Source: Vombatus ursinus
Taxonomy: Eukaryota > Chordata > Mammalia > Diprotodontia > Vombatidae
Length of the DNA stretch: 64,000 nucleotides
Assembly: GCF_900497805.2 (NCBI RefSeq)
Contig: NW_020954556.1
Location: forward strand, 33,589,843 to 33,653,842
Reading direction: 5' to 3'
Positions 21,629-34,020 of the stretch are shown here, one piece after another. Both the position numbers and the translations under genes were made by a program. Position 1 is the stretch's first letter. Every line of letters begins with the position of its first letter. The notes beneath the pieces are model-generated. The model did not search any database. It worked only from the letters and a program-made list of their open reading frames with translations, and had not been told where the DNA came from.

Positions 21629-22060
21629 CATGAGCATAGAGAGCATTTAGGCATTGGGGACAGTGTGAACAAAGGTATGTGGGTGGGAAAATATAGTTCA
21701 TTTTTGGAAGATGGAGAGTCATCCTATTTTAATGGAACATCTAGAGTGTGGAGCAAAGTAATATGAGTTATTACTGAAAAGGTGAGGTGGTGAGGTTCCA
21801 GATTGTAGTGACCTTGAATCTTAGTCAAGGAGCTTAAACTTCTTTTGGGTAAAATGAAGCCACTGAAAACATTGGAATGGAAGAGAGACCTAAGAATTGT
21901 TCAGACAATGATGTAAAGGATAGGTTAGAGAAAAAGAGAATACCTGAGGAATACCTGTCGGAAAATACTATGAAATTTTAAGTGAATAGCAATGAGGGAT
22001 GGTACTAGGGTGTTAGTGAGAGTAGAGAAAAGAGGATGGATTCAAGAATATATATGGAGA

Positions 22061-23097
22061 AACACAAATAGGGTCAAGGACAGAACCTTAGAAATAAGTC
22101 ACTTCAAAAAGTTAGGAAGAGGACAAATAACAACAGAGAAGGGAGACATCTGAAGCCAAAGAAGGAGAGAGTACCCAACAGGAAAGAACAGTCATTTTTT
22201 CTGTATTAATTACATATTACGAAACATTTGTTTTGGGAAGCAATGGAATTTATAAAAATTTCAAGGGAATTAAAAATATTCAATCATATTCTTGGTGGTA
22301 TTTTTTCCTAAAATGCTTTAATTATATATACATTCATTGATATTAGAAATCAAATTTTGTAAATCAAAATAAATTAGCATATGTCCTATAAAATCAAGGC
22401 ATCATATTTTTGTTTTCAGAGACTTGAATACTACCATATTAGCAACCTGTAGATATATAGCAAAAAGTCTTCCATGTTCCAGGACTTATTTGCAGTAAAT
22501 GTTTGATCTTGGAGAAGTTTTGTGTGTTAGGCTATAATGCGTACTGCTGATAGAGTCTTAGACTTAGAGACCACTAAAAGGCTAGGGAATAGTTACTTTG
22601 TGCCTCAAGATCAGCTCTTTGCACAATTCTCAGTACTGAGTAGATCCTTTATAAATGTGAGTTGAATTGAATTATTGACAACTATTAATATTCAGATCAC
22701 ATGTGTTAAGTGCTATCTTTATCAACCAATCTTCTATTGTGGCTCCTACTTTTTCACGATTTTTCTTTTCTACTCTTATTAGAAAATTTCATATTTTAGG
22801 TATGTCAGTTTCAGTTAGGAAATAATGAGTGATGTTGAATTTTCTTACCTAGTTAATTGTCAGCTGAAATTGGATTAATATGGTTCTGTTTATCACACAG
22901 ATCAATGCATTACAATGCTTGAATTACAGATTAGATCTCAATGTATTTTATAATTATACAAATTATTAGGTGGATACTTCTCAGTTTCCAGAAGAGGTGT
23001 AGGAAAATTTTAAAGATTAAAGGTAGCAGATTATATCATGAAGGAATGAGGTAGATGGGTTTCTATGAGTTTCTATTTCTTTCTTGTCAAGATCTGT
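22061..23097. other. No gene recognised; one L2 terminus scrap
   Basis: A scrap resembling an L2 3' end lies at about 22600-22680 (GATCCTTTATAAATGTGAGT). The remainder is AT-rich and unassigned. Confidence 0.4.
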
Positions 23098-24360
23098 AGG
23101 TCAACGAGATCTTATTAAGTGTCTATTATGTGCCAGGTATGGTGATAATTGCCGGGAATACAAAGAAAGCAAAAAAAAAATATGTTCCTTGCTTTCAAGG
23201 AGTTCCCATTCTAATGAAGGGTCCAGTGATCTCTGAAACATGCAAAAGACAAAAGAATAGAGAAAGGCTCAAAACATGCTGTCAAGGATAAATCTATCTC
23301 TAGAATTAAGACTTATTGCAAAGATACCAAGTTTAGATAAGATAAGATTTCTGATCTCCTAGAGTTTACTTCATGTAGTAATAGGATATGATACACGAAA
23401 TAGCTATAAAAGAAAATTTTGCATGGTGACGATATTAAAGAGATGTAAGGAAAGTACTATGTGAGGTTTGAAGGAGGAAAGCTGATGGAAGATATAGTGT
23501 TCCAACCATAGAATCTCAGAGTGGGAAATGATTTTCAAAGTCAGCTAGTAAAAACTACCCTTGCATAAGAATTCCTTCCTCACCATACCAGATAAGTGGT
23601 AATTGGGCCTCTGCTTGAAACAGTCTAGTAAAGGGGAACCCATTGCTAACTCAAGCAACCTCTTCTACTTTTGGGTGGCACTGATCATTAGGAAGAATTT
23701 TATTTTTCCTGATGTATCACTTAAATTTGCCTTGGAGTTGAGGGGAGAATGGATAGGACTGGGGAGAGGCTTGATCAAAGGATAATGGATAAAGGTCATT
23801 GCATTAGTCTAGGAGAAAAGTGGTGAGGGTCTTAACTAGGATTGTGACTCTCTTGAATGGAAAGGTGAGGTATAAAATTCTGCAAAGGTAGGAATGATAA
23901 GACTTTACAACAGATTGACTTGTAGGATGAGTGAGAGTGAGGTGTTTAGGATGACACTTGAATTTGTGAGGATGGTTGACTGGGAAGATGGTGGTACCTT
24001 TGAAAGCAATAGGGAAGTTAAGAAGAAGGGAGGCTTCTGGAGGAAAGATAACAAGCTTTGTTTTGGACATATCTAGATGGAGATGTCGAAAAGACAGATG
24101 GAGATGTATGACTATAACTCATGAGAGAGATTAAAAATGGATATATAAATGTGGCAATCATTTACAATAGAAATGATAAACAAATTCATGGAATCTGATG
24201 AGATCACCAAAAGAGATGGTATAGAGAAAAAAGAGAAGGAGGACCAGGAGAGAGCCTTGGGGGGAGGGGCAGGCACCTGTGATTAAGAGGTATGATATGG
24301 ATGAAAAACCAACAAAAAAAGACTAAGTGTTTAGATAAATAGAAGGAGAGCCAGGAGAGA
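23098..24360 (-). mobile_element. L2 LINE, antisense, reaching the RT domain
   Basis: Reversed terminus at 23098 (TCTTATTAAGTGTCTATTAT). After a CR1 insertion it continues through the ORF2 end into RT sequence. The minus-strand frame 24070-23804 reads MSKTKLVIFPPEASLLLNFP, the L2 segment after the YADD strand (MSKTELIIFPP in the family). GGAGAGAGCCTTGGGGGG at about 24248 is the reverse of the region just downstream of the RT core. This copy reaches further 5' than most others here. Confidence 0.75.
23503..23735 (-). mobile_element. CR1/L3-type LINE 3' end, antisense, inside L2
   Basis: ACCATAGAATCTCAGAGTGG, GCCTCTGCTTGAAACAGTCT, GGGGAACCCATTGCTAACTC, ATTAGGAAGAATTTTATTTT follow the reversed CR1 3' order. 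It splits the L2 copy, so it is younger than that copy. Confidence 0.65.
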
Positions 24361-24799
24361 GCAGTGGCTTAGTCAGATCTTAAAACTTAGTATTTTGACT
24401 CCTAGATGACCTCTCTTTTCAGATAACCAATTTTCCTTCTTACATAGATCAAAACCAAAATCTAGAGAACAATTGTGTTAAGATTCATTCCTGTCTTGAG
24501 ACTTGCCATTACAGTTTTAACAACTAGCTTGTAGGATCAGTTACAGTAACATCTATGAGCCAAATATAGCAAAAATTTCAAAACATGATCAACAAAATAA
24601 TATTATATGAATGTGAGCAGTCTATCAACTCTAAAGAAATACATATCACATTTTCAGTATATTTCACTAGACATGAAAAATTAACAACATACTTTTGAAT
24701 TTTATTTATTAATTTATTTTGGTAATCTGATAGTTTATCAGAACACACATGCAAAGTTAATCTGGGAAATAAATATTGGCATACATATATTATAGGAGA
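24361..24799. other. No gene or known repeat recognised
   Basis: AT-rich sequence without diagnosable content. Confidence 0.4.
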
Positions 24800-26660
24800 A
24801 TTATGGTTCCAGGCTCTTACTCTACCATTCTCCTTTGGGGTTCACTCAATCCATATTTACCACCCAAACAAGATTCTAGTAGCTGTTTACCAACATTCAA
24901 AACTGTCTTCTTTTTTCCTTAGCAAGTTCAGTGCCCTGTTCAGTCTCTATTTTCTAACTTTTTCCCTCATTCTAGACAATGTCAATATACATATTGATAC
25001 TCCCTCAAACACCCTAACCTCCCAGTTTCTCAATTTACTCATTTCTCTTGAACAGTTCATCTACCACCTGTCAGCTGCACATAGATATAATCGTACCCTT
25101 GATCTAGCCATCACTTTCAAACATTCCATTTCCATGTTCATGAACTTTAAAATTCCCTTATCTATCCTCCATCTATTGTCTTTCCTCCTTTGCCTCTACC
25201 TTGCAACCCCTAACCATGTTCTTTGTCCTAACCATGATCTTATCTCTCCACCCCTTAGTTGCTTCTCCTGCCCTGGCTATACTCTCTTCCCTTTCCTGTC
25301 TTGACCCTTCAATAAGCCAGATCAACTTTGCATTGTCCTCTTTGGAGTCCCTTGCCCCTCTATTCAAACTTGCCTGGTTAAGCCTTAGCCCACAGTCCAC
25401 TCACTCCCTTTGTTCCTACTCACATACCGCTAATCAAAGCTGGAGAAAATCATGAAATCATGTAGATTAGGATCACTAGAAATTTAAGCTATATGATCTC
25501 AATTAAACCCTTAAGGTGGTAAGACAATCCTTTTATACCTCCCAAGTTAATTCATATCCCACTTACCACAGTGACTTTTTCCTCCTCACACTTTCCATGG
25601 CTCCCCTTCCCCCCACACTTTCAGCTGACAACATTTTTTCATATTTCATTCAAAAAATTGAGACTATTTGCTAAACACATTCTCTTATCATCTCTTCATC
25701 TCACCACTAAGTTGCCTTCTACTACTATCACCTCCTTCACCCGTCTCACATGAAGAAGTGACTCTTCTTACTAAGGCAAAGCCCTCTACATGTACAAGTG
25801 ATCCTATTCTATCCTGACTTCTCCAGCAGATTGCCTCTTCTATTATCATTACCAACTCACCAATCTTTGATTTCTCCATGTCTGCTGCATGCCCCCATAT
25901 TGCCTGTAAGCACACCCATGTCTCCTCCACTTTCAAAAAACCCTCACTTGATCCATCCATGCCTGCTAGCTATTGTTCCACATTTCTCTTCCTTTTCGTG
26001 GCTAAACTCCATGAGAAGACTTCTTTTCCTCTCTCTTCCTAACTGCCTACAAACTGGGTTTTTACCTCACCATTCAAACAAAATGACTGTCTCTAAACTT
26101 ACATATAATCTCCTAATCACCAAATCTGATGTCCTTTTCTCAATTCTCATACTTCTTGGCATATCTACAGCTGTTGGCACTGCTAATAACTCTCTTCTCC
26201 TTGATGCTCTCTTTTCTCTAGGTTTTACCTGTCTGATTGCTCCTTCCCACTATCCTTTGCTAAATCTTCAGGCAGATCACACCCACTAACTATGGGTTCC
26301 CAACAATCTTTCCTGGGCCCTCTTTTCTTCTCCATCTATATTGTTCTATTTAGTAATTTCATCAGCTCCCATGAATTCAATTATTATCTCTATACAGAAG
26401 ATTCTTTGATCTATTTTTCCAGCCTTAACCTTTCTTGTAATCTCCATGCTTGAATTTCCAACTTATTGGCCATCTTAAACTGAATCTTTCCCCCCAAGCC
26501 CTACCCACTTCCCAACTTTCCTATTACTCCTGAAAGCACCAAGAGACTTGCAGTCACCCAGGACCACGACATATGTTTCAACCTTGACTCCATACTCTCA
26601 TCTCTCATAACCACTCTGTTGCTAAGTTCTGATTCTGCCTTTGTAACATCTCTCACTTGA
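24800..26660 (+). mobile_element. L2 LINE, sense, EN-RT linker and RT domain remnant
   Basis: This is the longest sense L2 coding remnant. Frame 25201-25455 reads like the linker between endonuclease and RT. Frame 25798-26289 (163 codons) contains the RT fingers/palm, including NNSLLLDALFSLGF, which corresponds to the family's DHPLLLD.L.SLGF. The preceding AAFDTV catalytic strand is altered (ISTAVGTA), so the catalytic aspartate is lost. Downstream nucleotides CCTGGGCCCTCTTTTCTTCT and AATTATTATCTCTATACAGA match the PQGSVLGP and the strand before YADD. Later text TTTCCCCCCAAGCCCTACCC matches IFPPKPSP. It is inactive. Confidence 0.78.
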
Positions 26661-28366
26661 AAAGTGACTATTAAGTCATGAAAGCATTGTGATATGAATT
26701 GGTGGAATGATCATCAATGACGAAATTATGAATCCATGAAGAACTAAATTATTGAAGTGTGTTCAGAAAGAAACAGTCTTATTCAATTATATTTCTTTAA
26801 TTCTTGCAAGAGGCTTAAGTGAAAGATACAGAAATCTCTAAAATAACTAAATTTATTGGGGAAAATTGTGTAGTCAGGTTCTCAGGGGAATACTGTAGTT
26901 GCCCATGTAAGAAACCAAACATTTGAAACGTAGAATATTTGCATCTGTAAGAGTATGATTGTACTGAAGAAATAAGTTATGAGAACATGTGGCTGTCTCT
27001 CAGAATATGAACATCAAATTTAAGACAGATAACATTTTTTCAGGTATATGGCTTGAGGAAAGCACTGTGAATACCCATCACAAATGCCATGTCCTAGGGA
27101 ATATTTGAGGAAATGTAGGTGATACTTCCTGTCCTGAGGATAATCTGTCCCTCTAGCTCTAAGTGTAACTGTTGGTGATTTTATTTTATTTGTTCTTGAT
27201 GTGGAAAAAAACGAAATTGCAATCATCTCACTGTACAGTTTGTAAAATCATTTCCATTCTGTTGTTGTCTGTCCCAGATGTTTTTCAATGGATAAGCCTA
27301 CCAAGGAACATTTTAAGTTAGGAGTGACTTGTATTGAAATGCATTCAGATTCTTTATTAACTGTAGCATATTATGAATTTCATCTCTGTAACAACCTTAA
27401 AAAAATCTATCTGAACTAACCAACATAATCTTTCATTGTTTCATGAGTAAAAAGTCACAAATCTACATAATATTCTGGAGAGCTAGATTTTCCATTCTTC
27501 TTTCTTGATTTACTAGTGTAGTGTAGCTAAAAGATGTTGAAGATGTTAGAAATGTTAAAATACATATGCAGCCCATCAGCTTCCTACTGGCTACAGTTCT
27601 GAGGATGCTCAAATGCTTAAGCAATTACTTTCAAAGTTAATTGTAACTTATGCTCACTAAATTGACTCCAGATCTGCTTTTTAGACAGTAGCCTAGGAAT
27701 GGCTTATTTTGCAAACTACTTCCAGTCCCAGGCCAAACCACACGTCTTCTTGGAGGGTAGCCACTGAAAATAGTTCTGATACAAGGAGCTAAAATTCTGT
27801 CACTTTATGTGAAGTATGGGAGAAAATGGGCCAAAAAAGTGTTTCTGTATTATCCCTTTTTCACTTAAGAAAGGTCAGTTGTCATTCAAATGTTCTTCAT
27901 TCTTTGTTCAGAATTACATTCACCAAAAAATGCTTTATTTAGAAAATTTGGGGGAAAATATTATGCATTTTTAAATACCCTTTAACTTAAAGATCATAGA
28001 TCAGATTTTTATTCTGTGTGATTCATTCATTGAATCTCTAGATTTTTTCCCCTAGAAGCTTTCCTGAAATAGAGTATTAAACCCACATACACTTGATGAA
28101 GACCAAAGTCTTATTCTATAGTAATCTTTGATTGATGCCTCCACAGGCTATAGATTTATACATCTACTGCAAAGTTATGGTAAAACAAATTCAAATATAT
28201 TTGGAATTTTTATATATTAATTATATTGGGAATGTCCTTAGGATATTGTTTGTAACTTTGTGTGTGTTTGTATATAATAGACTGAACTAATCAGAACTCT
28301 TAAATAACTGAATTTTTTTTCTATGCTTATCTTCAAAAAAGGCTATCCTTGTAAAACTCAGCTATC
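26661..28366. other. Transposon-poor stretch, no gene recognised
   Basis: About 1.7 kb in which I see no SINE, LINE or DNA-transposon motif and no coding signal. An unrecognised old repeat cannot be excluded. Confidence 0.4.
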
Positions 28367-28530
28367 TTTTTTTCTTTTTCTTTTTTTTTTTTTTGGTTAG
28401 GCAATGGGGTTAAGTGACTTGCCCAGGTCACACAGCTAGTAAGTGTTATGTGTCTAAGGCCGGATTTGAACTCAGGTCCTCCTGACTCCAGGGCTAGTGC
28501 TCTATCCACAGTGCCACCTAGCTGCCCCAG
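28367..28530 (-). mobile_element. WSINE1-like SINE, antisense, perfect 12-bp target duplication
   Basis: T-rich tail, TTGCCCAGGTCACACAGCTA, GGCCGGATTTGAACTCAGGT, CCTCCTGACTCCAGGGCTAG, end CACCTAGCTGCCCCAG. AACTCAGCTATC occurs at 28355-28366 and 28531-28542. The perfect duplication indicates a fairly recent insertion. Confidence 0.92.
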
Positions 28531-28542
28531 AACTCAGCTATC

Positions 28543-29164
28543 ATGTAAAGAACTATACCACAACCCCCCTCTCCCTATAATTTCCATGGGTCCATATACG
28601 TTTGACCTAATCTCATGCATCTCTTCATATGTAAGACTATAAAATATTATTAAGCAGAATTATTATTTGTAATTATGAAATATTAATTCCACATACTCTA
28701 TTTACTAAGATAGGAAAATAGATTCACATATTTTATGAATGTGCTTCACTATAACATAGAGGAGTCCCAGAGTTCTCAAATATTATGCTAGTGGGGTAAT
28801 GAGGGCTACTAGTTTCTTCCCAAACTGGAAAGATTTTGAATATAACATTACTGAAGTGGTGGGAAGGGGGTCAAAGGATACTGAGTCACAAGGTTTATAT
28901 CCATTTTTGTGGACATTCATGTAACTGTTGATACTCAAAATATGAAATCTGCATCTAATTATCAACACGTTGATGTGCAGTATTCTTGAAAAAATGGATC
29001 CAAGTAAATATTGGTCATTTTTTGCCATAAATAAAAATAGAAGACATAAATTGGATCTAAATGGAAAGATAGATTCCTTAGATTCTCTGAGAGAAAAAGA
29101 ATAGATTTCATTATATACCTGGTGTATCATATTCAAAATGAAGATAATACCACCTACCTCACAG
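28543..29164. other. No gene recognised
   Basis: A 117-codon minus-strand frame (29136-28783) has no recognisable domain. No repeat could be placed. Confidence 0.4.
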
Positions 29165-29600
29165 TATTGTTGTCAGATAGTCAACGAGCATTTGTTAGCA
29201 TTTCTATATGCCAGACAGGTACCATGCTAACCACTAAGAAGACAAATACAAACAAAAATAATGACAGCCCCTGACCTCAGGGAGCTTACATTTCAATGAG
29301 GGAAAGAACACAGAAAATGAAGCTGAAAAGAGGATTGAGAGGCACCCAGAATGGGGGCTGGGTTTAATAATAGAGAAGGTCAGAGGAGTACAACTTAGTG
29401 GGCAATGAAGATATGAGTGACCTGTGCTCTCTCCTTAAATGAAGGCTTTGAGAGGAGCCCTCTAATCAGAGAGTGAGGGTTCCAAAGGCAGACAGTACAG
29501 ATGAGACCTGAGCTCCAGAGCTTAAGTGATATAGAGGTTCTTGGAGCATGCTGGAGAAGTCCAGAGGAGGGCAGCCAGTGACGTTGTGAAGTTCAAATGT
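29165..29600 (-). repeat. L2-tailed interspersed repeat, antisense, unclassified body
   Basis: It starts like a reversed L2 terminus (CCCTGACCTCAGGGAGCTTA) and then departs into a different body with GCCCTCTAATCAGAGAGTGA. A possible relative is at 47200-47600 (GCCCTCCAATCAGAGAGGCA). It may be a SINE or LINE that borrowed an L2 tail. Confidence 0.4.
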
Positions 29601-29999
29601 GTTTTATAATACATACCTGTATATGTGTATATAGTACACATTTATATGTATGCATATGTGTATACACACAAATTTGCTAACCTTTAAGTGCTATAGTTCA
29701 TCTATTATTCACCTATTAAGATGAAACTGAGAGGAGCACAAAAAATATATTGAAAATGGAATGACCAGTTACTATAATCAATGAAAGTGAAAACAACACA
29801 TTTAAACTCTAATACCTCTTTTCTAGCTTTATTATGTGAACAAATGGAAATGGTACTTCAGAAAACCAAGTCTAGAAGAACAACTGGGACTAATCAAATA
29901 TAGACATAAGAAATATTTGCTGGAAGTGTCACAATATTGAAAGCATTGATGAATCAATTTTCAAAATATCTCCAGGAGCAGAAAGAACAAAATATGAAA
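29601..29999. other. No gene seen; short TA/CA microsatellite
   Basis: An AT/CA-rich simple tract lies at about 29610-29670. Nothing else is recognised. Confidence 0.4.
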
Positions 30000-30680
30000 T
30001 TAATCTTACTTTAATGGGTCTCTTCTCAATTTTTATCCATAGATGCTTGTTCAGTTCTCTGGGCCAAAGCTGATCAAATCAAATGTTTCTTCTATGTATT
30101 CCTATACTTGGAGAAAGCTATCATAGCCCTTCCTCATTCTTCTCTTTTTCATGCTAACCATTCTTATTTCCTACTGCAAATCCTGATATGGCATGAACTC
30201 AAGACACTTTATAAATGTTTTCAGTAAAATGTGTCACTCAAAATAGAATGCATTATTCCGGATGCTGTCCAACAAGGACAGAGTATAGTGGGAACTACAG
30301 CTTCCCTGGTACTAGATGCCTTTTTTAATGGAGCCTTAGATTGCATTATGGTTTTTTTATCTATAAAGATAATTTTGAAACATGACATTGTTATTTGCTG
30401 TCCTGACTATCCTTCCTAGCTTCTGCCACTTGGATCAACATATCATCTCTGACATTATCCAAATCACTGGTAAATATTACTAAGCAGCACGGGATCATAT
30501 TCAGATCCTTAGAAATCTCCATTGGAAACTTTTTACCAAGTTGACATTGAATCATCCAAACCAAATCAACCAAAGATACTCTTTTCATCTGATCCTTCAA
30601 CCAATTCCAAAATGGCCTAACTTTAGGATTGTTTAAGCCATATCTCTACATCTTGTCCATTCAATCCATTAAAATTTAAT
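30000..30680 (-). mobile_element. CR1/L3-type LINE, ORF2 C-terminal region, antisense
   Basis: Plus-strand blocks GATATGGCATGAACTCAAGA, ATGCTGTCCAACAAGGACAG, AGTATAGTGGGAACTACAGC, ACTAAGCAGCACGGGATCAT and CAAGTTGACATTGAATCATC follow the order of a reversed CR1 ORF2 end (ccagatgtggtctgaccagggcagagta..., aacagcacagggcc..., caagttgacat.gaacca). It lies further 5' in CR1 than the other copies here. Confidence 0.75.
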
Positions 30681-30724
30681 TTAAAAATTAATATGTCGTT
30701 AATTCTACACTTAGATAATTTTAT

Positions 30725-30995
30725 CCTAGAAGGAATAAGGATCCACTAAAGATTTTGAGTATGTTAACATGCTCAAGAACTTAGCTTTAGGAAAACCTTT
30801 TGGCAATTATATGAAGGATGGATTGGAGAGGAGAATGATTAGAAATGAGGAGTCCTGATGGGGAGACTAATGTAATAGTCAACGTGATTGCAGCTAAACT
30901 GGGATGATATCTGTGTGGGTAAACAAAAGAAGATGGATGCAAGAGCTATTGCAGAGTTTCAGTGGAGGCTAACTTGACTTTCAAAGGCTATTCCA
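30725..30995 (-). mobile_element. L2 LINE ORF2 fragment, antisense
   Basis: TATGAAGGATGGATTGGAGA, GGAGACTAATGTAATAGTCA and GGATGCAAGAGCTATTGCAG parallel the reversed L2 segment GGAGGATGGATTGGAG...CTATTGCAATAGTCCAGG. Confidence 0.55.
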
Positions 30996-32229
30996 TGGAA
31001 CACACTCAGAACTTCCTCCCTCATGGGAACTTTTGGGTCTGCTTTTTAGCCACGTGGTGACCCAGGGGTGAAATGATGTTGTCATTTATTATGAGGTGGT
31101 AAATCTTTAGTGATCCTTTGGTTCTTAACCACCCTATGATGGTTGCAAGAAGGCAGGGTGCTGTATCAGTTAAAAGAAGACAGTTCTGGGCTTGCCATCT
31201 CTTCTGTAATTCTTCTGTGTGGCAAATAGTGCCATACAGAAGTGTGCTCTAGATACCTTTGAAGGGGGAAATGAGGTACTTATTCTCCCCATCTCATTGA
31301 TGCTTCCTACTTGGAGCATGGGCTCAACAAGTCTAGTTTATGCCTGGGCCCTGCAGTCCATTTCTGCTTTGTATTTTCTTTCTTGAGTAGGTGATCCTTA
31401 AGGAAGATATTTATAGGGTTGGAGGAGACCTTGTAGGTTTGAGAGGTCCAGAGATCCTAGGTCCAATGAGAGGAGACGGTTATTGTGATAGGGACAAGAA
31501 AAGATTCTGTGTTGGAAAGGATAGCCACTAAGAAGAGAATTGGCCTAGACCTGGCTGTTTTGCCTGTTGCCACTTACCAATGCTGTTTGGACAGTGCAGA
31601 GCTGAGATGAAATATAAAATGCCTCATAAGCAGCCCTGAAAATGGCTTTATCTTGTTACAGTTTAAGTATTAGCCTCCTGACAGATTATAATATTAATTT
31701 TAAGTTAAATATCAGAATTCTGTTAGTTCAGTTAATGCATGTTGGGAGTCTGTTATGTTTAGCATTTCTTTTGTGTAGAAATAAAATACCTGTTCCCACA
31801 CCTGATTTATATTGTATATTGAGTACCTTTGGAACTTTTCCCTCTTTGGGAAAACTCATGAGCCATCACTATAATTGTCCTGGGGTGCACAAATTCTATC
31901 TTCTCTCTGTTGTCTGCTGTCATCATCATCTTTTCAACCTGCACCAGCAATCTAATCCCTTCTTTGAACCTCTTTTCCCTAATGTAACAAGCAAAACAAA
32001 AACAAAAACATTTAATTTTTCTTTTTTTTAATGCAGGATTTTGTAAAGAATTCTTAAAACATCAGCCTATCTTCTCACAATCAAACAAGTAATAGATGTG
32101 GAAAATTCAAGATACTATTGGGTTTATTTTATATTATTTATAAAAATACATTGATTGAGTAAAGCAAAAGGAACTTTTTAAAGGACTTTCAAGGTTCCTA
32201 CTCAGTTTTTAGGAAGATCATATAAAATG
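30996..32229. other. No gene recognised; repeat status unclear
   Basis: About 1.2 kb, somewhat more GC-rich at 31000-31640. A 129-codon frame (31642-32031, +) shows no domain. The block could hide a diverged LTR or LINE piece, but I see no clear termini. Confidence 0.35.
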
Positions 32230-32719
32230 TTTTGATAAGTGTAACCACAGGAATACTTCAGTGAATCTGTGATCTCTTAGGTGTGGTACTCCCTACAATG
32301 GTGCTTATTCCAATACACCCACACTTTATAGTGCACAATTCTTGTTGATTCCCTCCTATGATTCTCCTTGAGGGTAAACCCACTGTACTGAAGGCCTCCT
32401 AGATTTCTTGTCAATGGAGCATATTATGTAACCCTCAATTATTTCTTAATTTCACTACATGATTGGTTTGCCTTTTTTTCCAGGCATACCTCTAACAGTA
32501 TTTTTATGCTACCACTGCACTGAAATTCTAAATTGCCCAAATCTGGTAGTCTATGCATGATCATCATGTGTCTTTTCATTGCCATATGGATGAACAACAA
32601 GTTCAGTTTTTCAGAAACTTTGATATCCAATGACTGCCATATAATATAATTGGAATGATATTGATGTTAAACGTGTGGGCCTTTTCTTCAAGGATAAGAT
32701 TGGGGTCATTAAAAGGAAC

Positions 32720-32893
32720 AATAACAACAATAAAAATGAGCATTTATGTAGCGCTTACTATATGCCAGGCACTGATATAAGTGCTTTTTGATCCTCACAA
32801 CAACTCTGCAAGGTAGATATTCTCATTATCTCCATTTTATAGTTGAGGAAATTGAGGCAGATAGGGGTTAAGTGACTTCCCCCCCCCCCCACC
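32720..32893 (-). mobile_element. THER/MIR-like CORE-SINE, antisense, truncated at a C run
   Basis: GAGCATTTATGTAGCGCTTA, CTATATGCCAGGCACTGATA, GAAATTGAGGCAGATAGGGG, TTAAGTGACTT, then C11 at about 32880-32891. The distal half of the SINE is missing after the homopolymer. Confidence 0.75.
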
Positions 32894-33585
32894 TGTTTGA
32901 TTCTGGATCTAATTCATTGGACACTCATAGATTCTGACCAAGAAATAGGTATTGATTGCCAATTATATGAATTGTCTAAGCACTGCCATATTATAGTCCA
33001 GATAATAAGAATTCCTGATTACACAGGGATTTTTTTTCTCCACTCTTTGAGTGATTATGTTCCAAGGCTTGGTGGAACCAGCACAGTGTCATTGCAAACA
33101 GGAACATCTGGAAGGCTTTAACATCCATAGGGAATCCCTCTTCAATTTGTACTTTGTGTTAGACATCCTCTGTGAGGATTGCAAATCCTTTTGACCAGTG
33201 TATATATCTGCCTGTCCTACATTAATAGTTAAATGAAATTATCTCTATTGTGTCTTTTGAAGAATCTTGTATGAATTTAATATATTCATAAGAGAGAACT
33301 TTTTGGTGAAGAGGATTTAAAGTGGAATTTTGCTCTACCAAACCAAATAATATTTTATAGGCAATAAATAAGAGGAAAATGAAATCTTATGTTCTCCATA
33401 CCTTTCAATCAATTGTATGATTGTAAAGATATAATGTGCTATGAAATTTTGTTTGTTAAAAGCCTGCCTTTGGTTCTTTGCTTATGCTTTCATAAAAATA
33501 AAAGTTCTCCATAAATGTTTAGATTATTCTTGGAGAGATTTTATAGAAATGCAAAAGTATATATGTAGGCTAGTTTAATGAGTTT

Positions 33586-34020
33586 ACTACTACTACTACT
33601 ACTACTACTACTAATAATAATAATAACTAGCATGGATACGGCACGTTGAACTTTGCAAAGAGATTTACAATATTTTTAAATTATTTTCCTCACAATGACC
33701 CTGGGAAGTAGGTTATTATTATCCTCATTTTATATATAAGGAAACTGAGACAAACAGGTTAAGTAATAATAATAACAATAATAATAACCAACATTTACAT
33801 AATGCTTACTATGTGCCAGGCACTAGGCTAAGCACTTTACAATTATCTCATTTGACCCTCATAGCAACCCTGGGAGGTATGTGCTATTATTATCCCCATT
33901 TTATAGATGAAGAAACTGAGGCAGACAGAAGTTTAAATGACTCACTCAAGGTCACATAGCTAGTAAGTCTGAGGCCAGACTTGAACTCAAAGTCTTTCTG
34001 TTGCCAGATCCAGTACTACC
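33586..34020 (-). mobile_element. Two tandem THER/MIR-like CORE-SINEs with ACT/ATA microsatellite, antisense
   Basis: An (ACT)n run (33586-33612) and (ATA)n lead into a partial THER that stops near 33765 at ACAAACAGGTTAAG. A second, fuller THER follows from its own AATAATAATAACAATAATAA tail to about 34020 (TGTGCCAGGCACTAGGCTAA, GACCCTCATAGCAACCCTGG, AGGTCACATAGCTAGTAAG). The second copy probably inserted into the first. Confidence 0.75.

Larger units (their letters stand above)
20160..22060 (-). mobile_element. L2 LINE, antisense, split by a sense L2 and an antisense L1
   Basis: Segments 20160-20330, 20941-21105 and 21629-22060 follow each other in the order of a reversed L2: TGAATAAACATTTGCCTAGG, then CTTGGAAGAAGTATTTGAGT, then GAGAGCATTTAGGCATTGGG and AATGAAGCCACTGAAAACAT. 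Two other elements occupy the gaps. All parts are diverged. Confidence 0.55.

Noticed and set aside
25798-26289. 163-codon plus-strand frame as a novel membrane protein
   Set aside because: Its text and the surrounding nucleotides follow the L2 ORF2 reverse transcriptase, with an altered catalytic strand.
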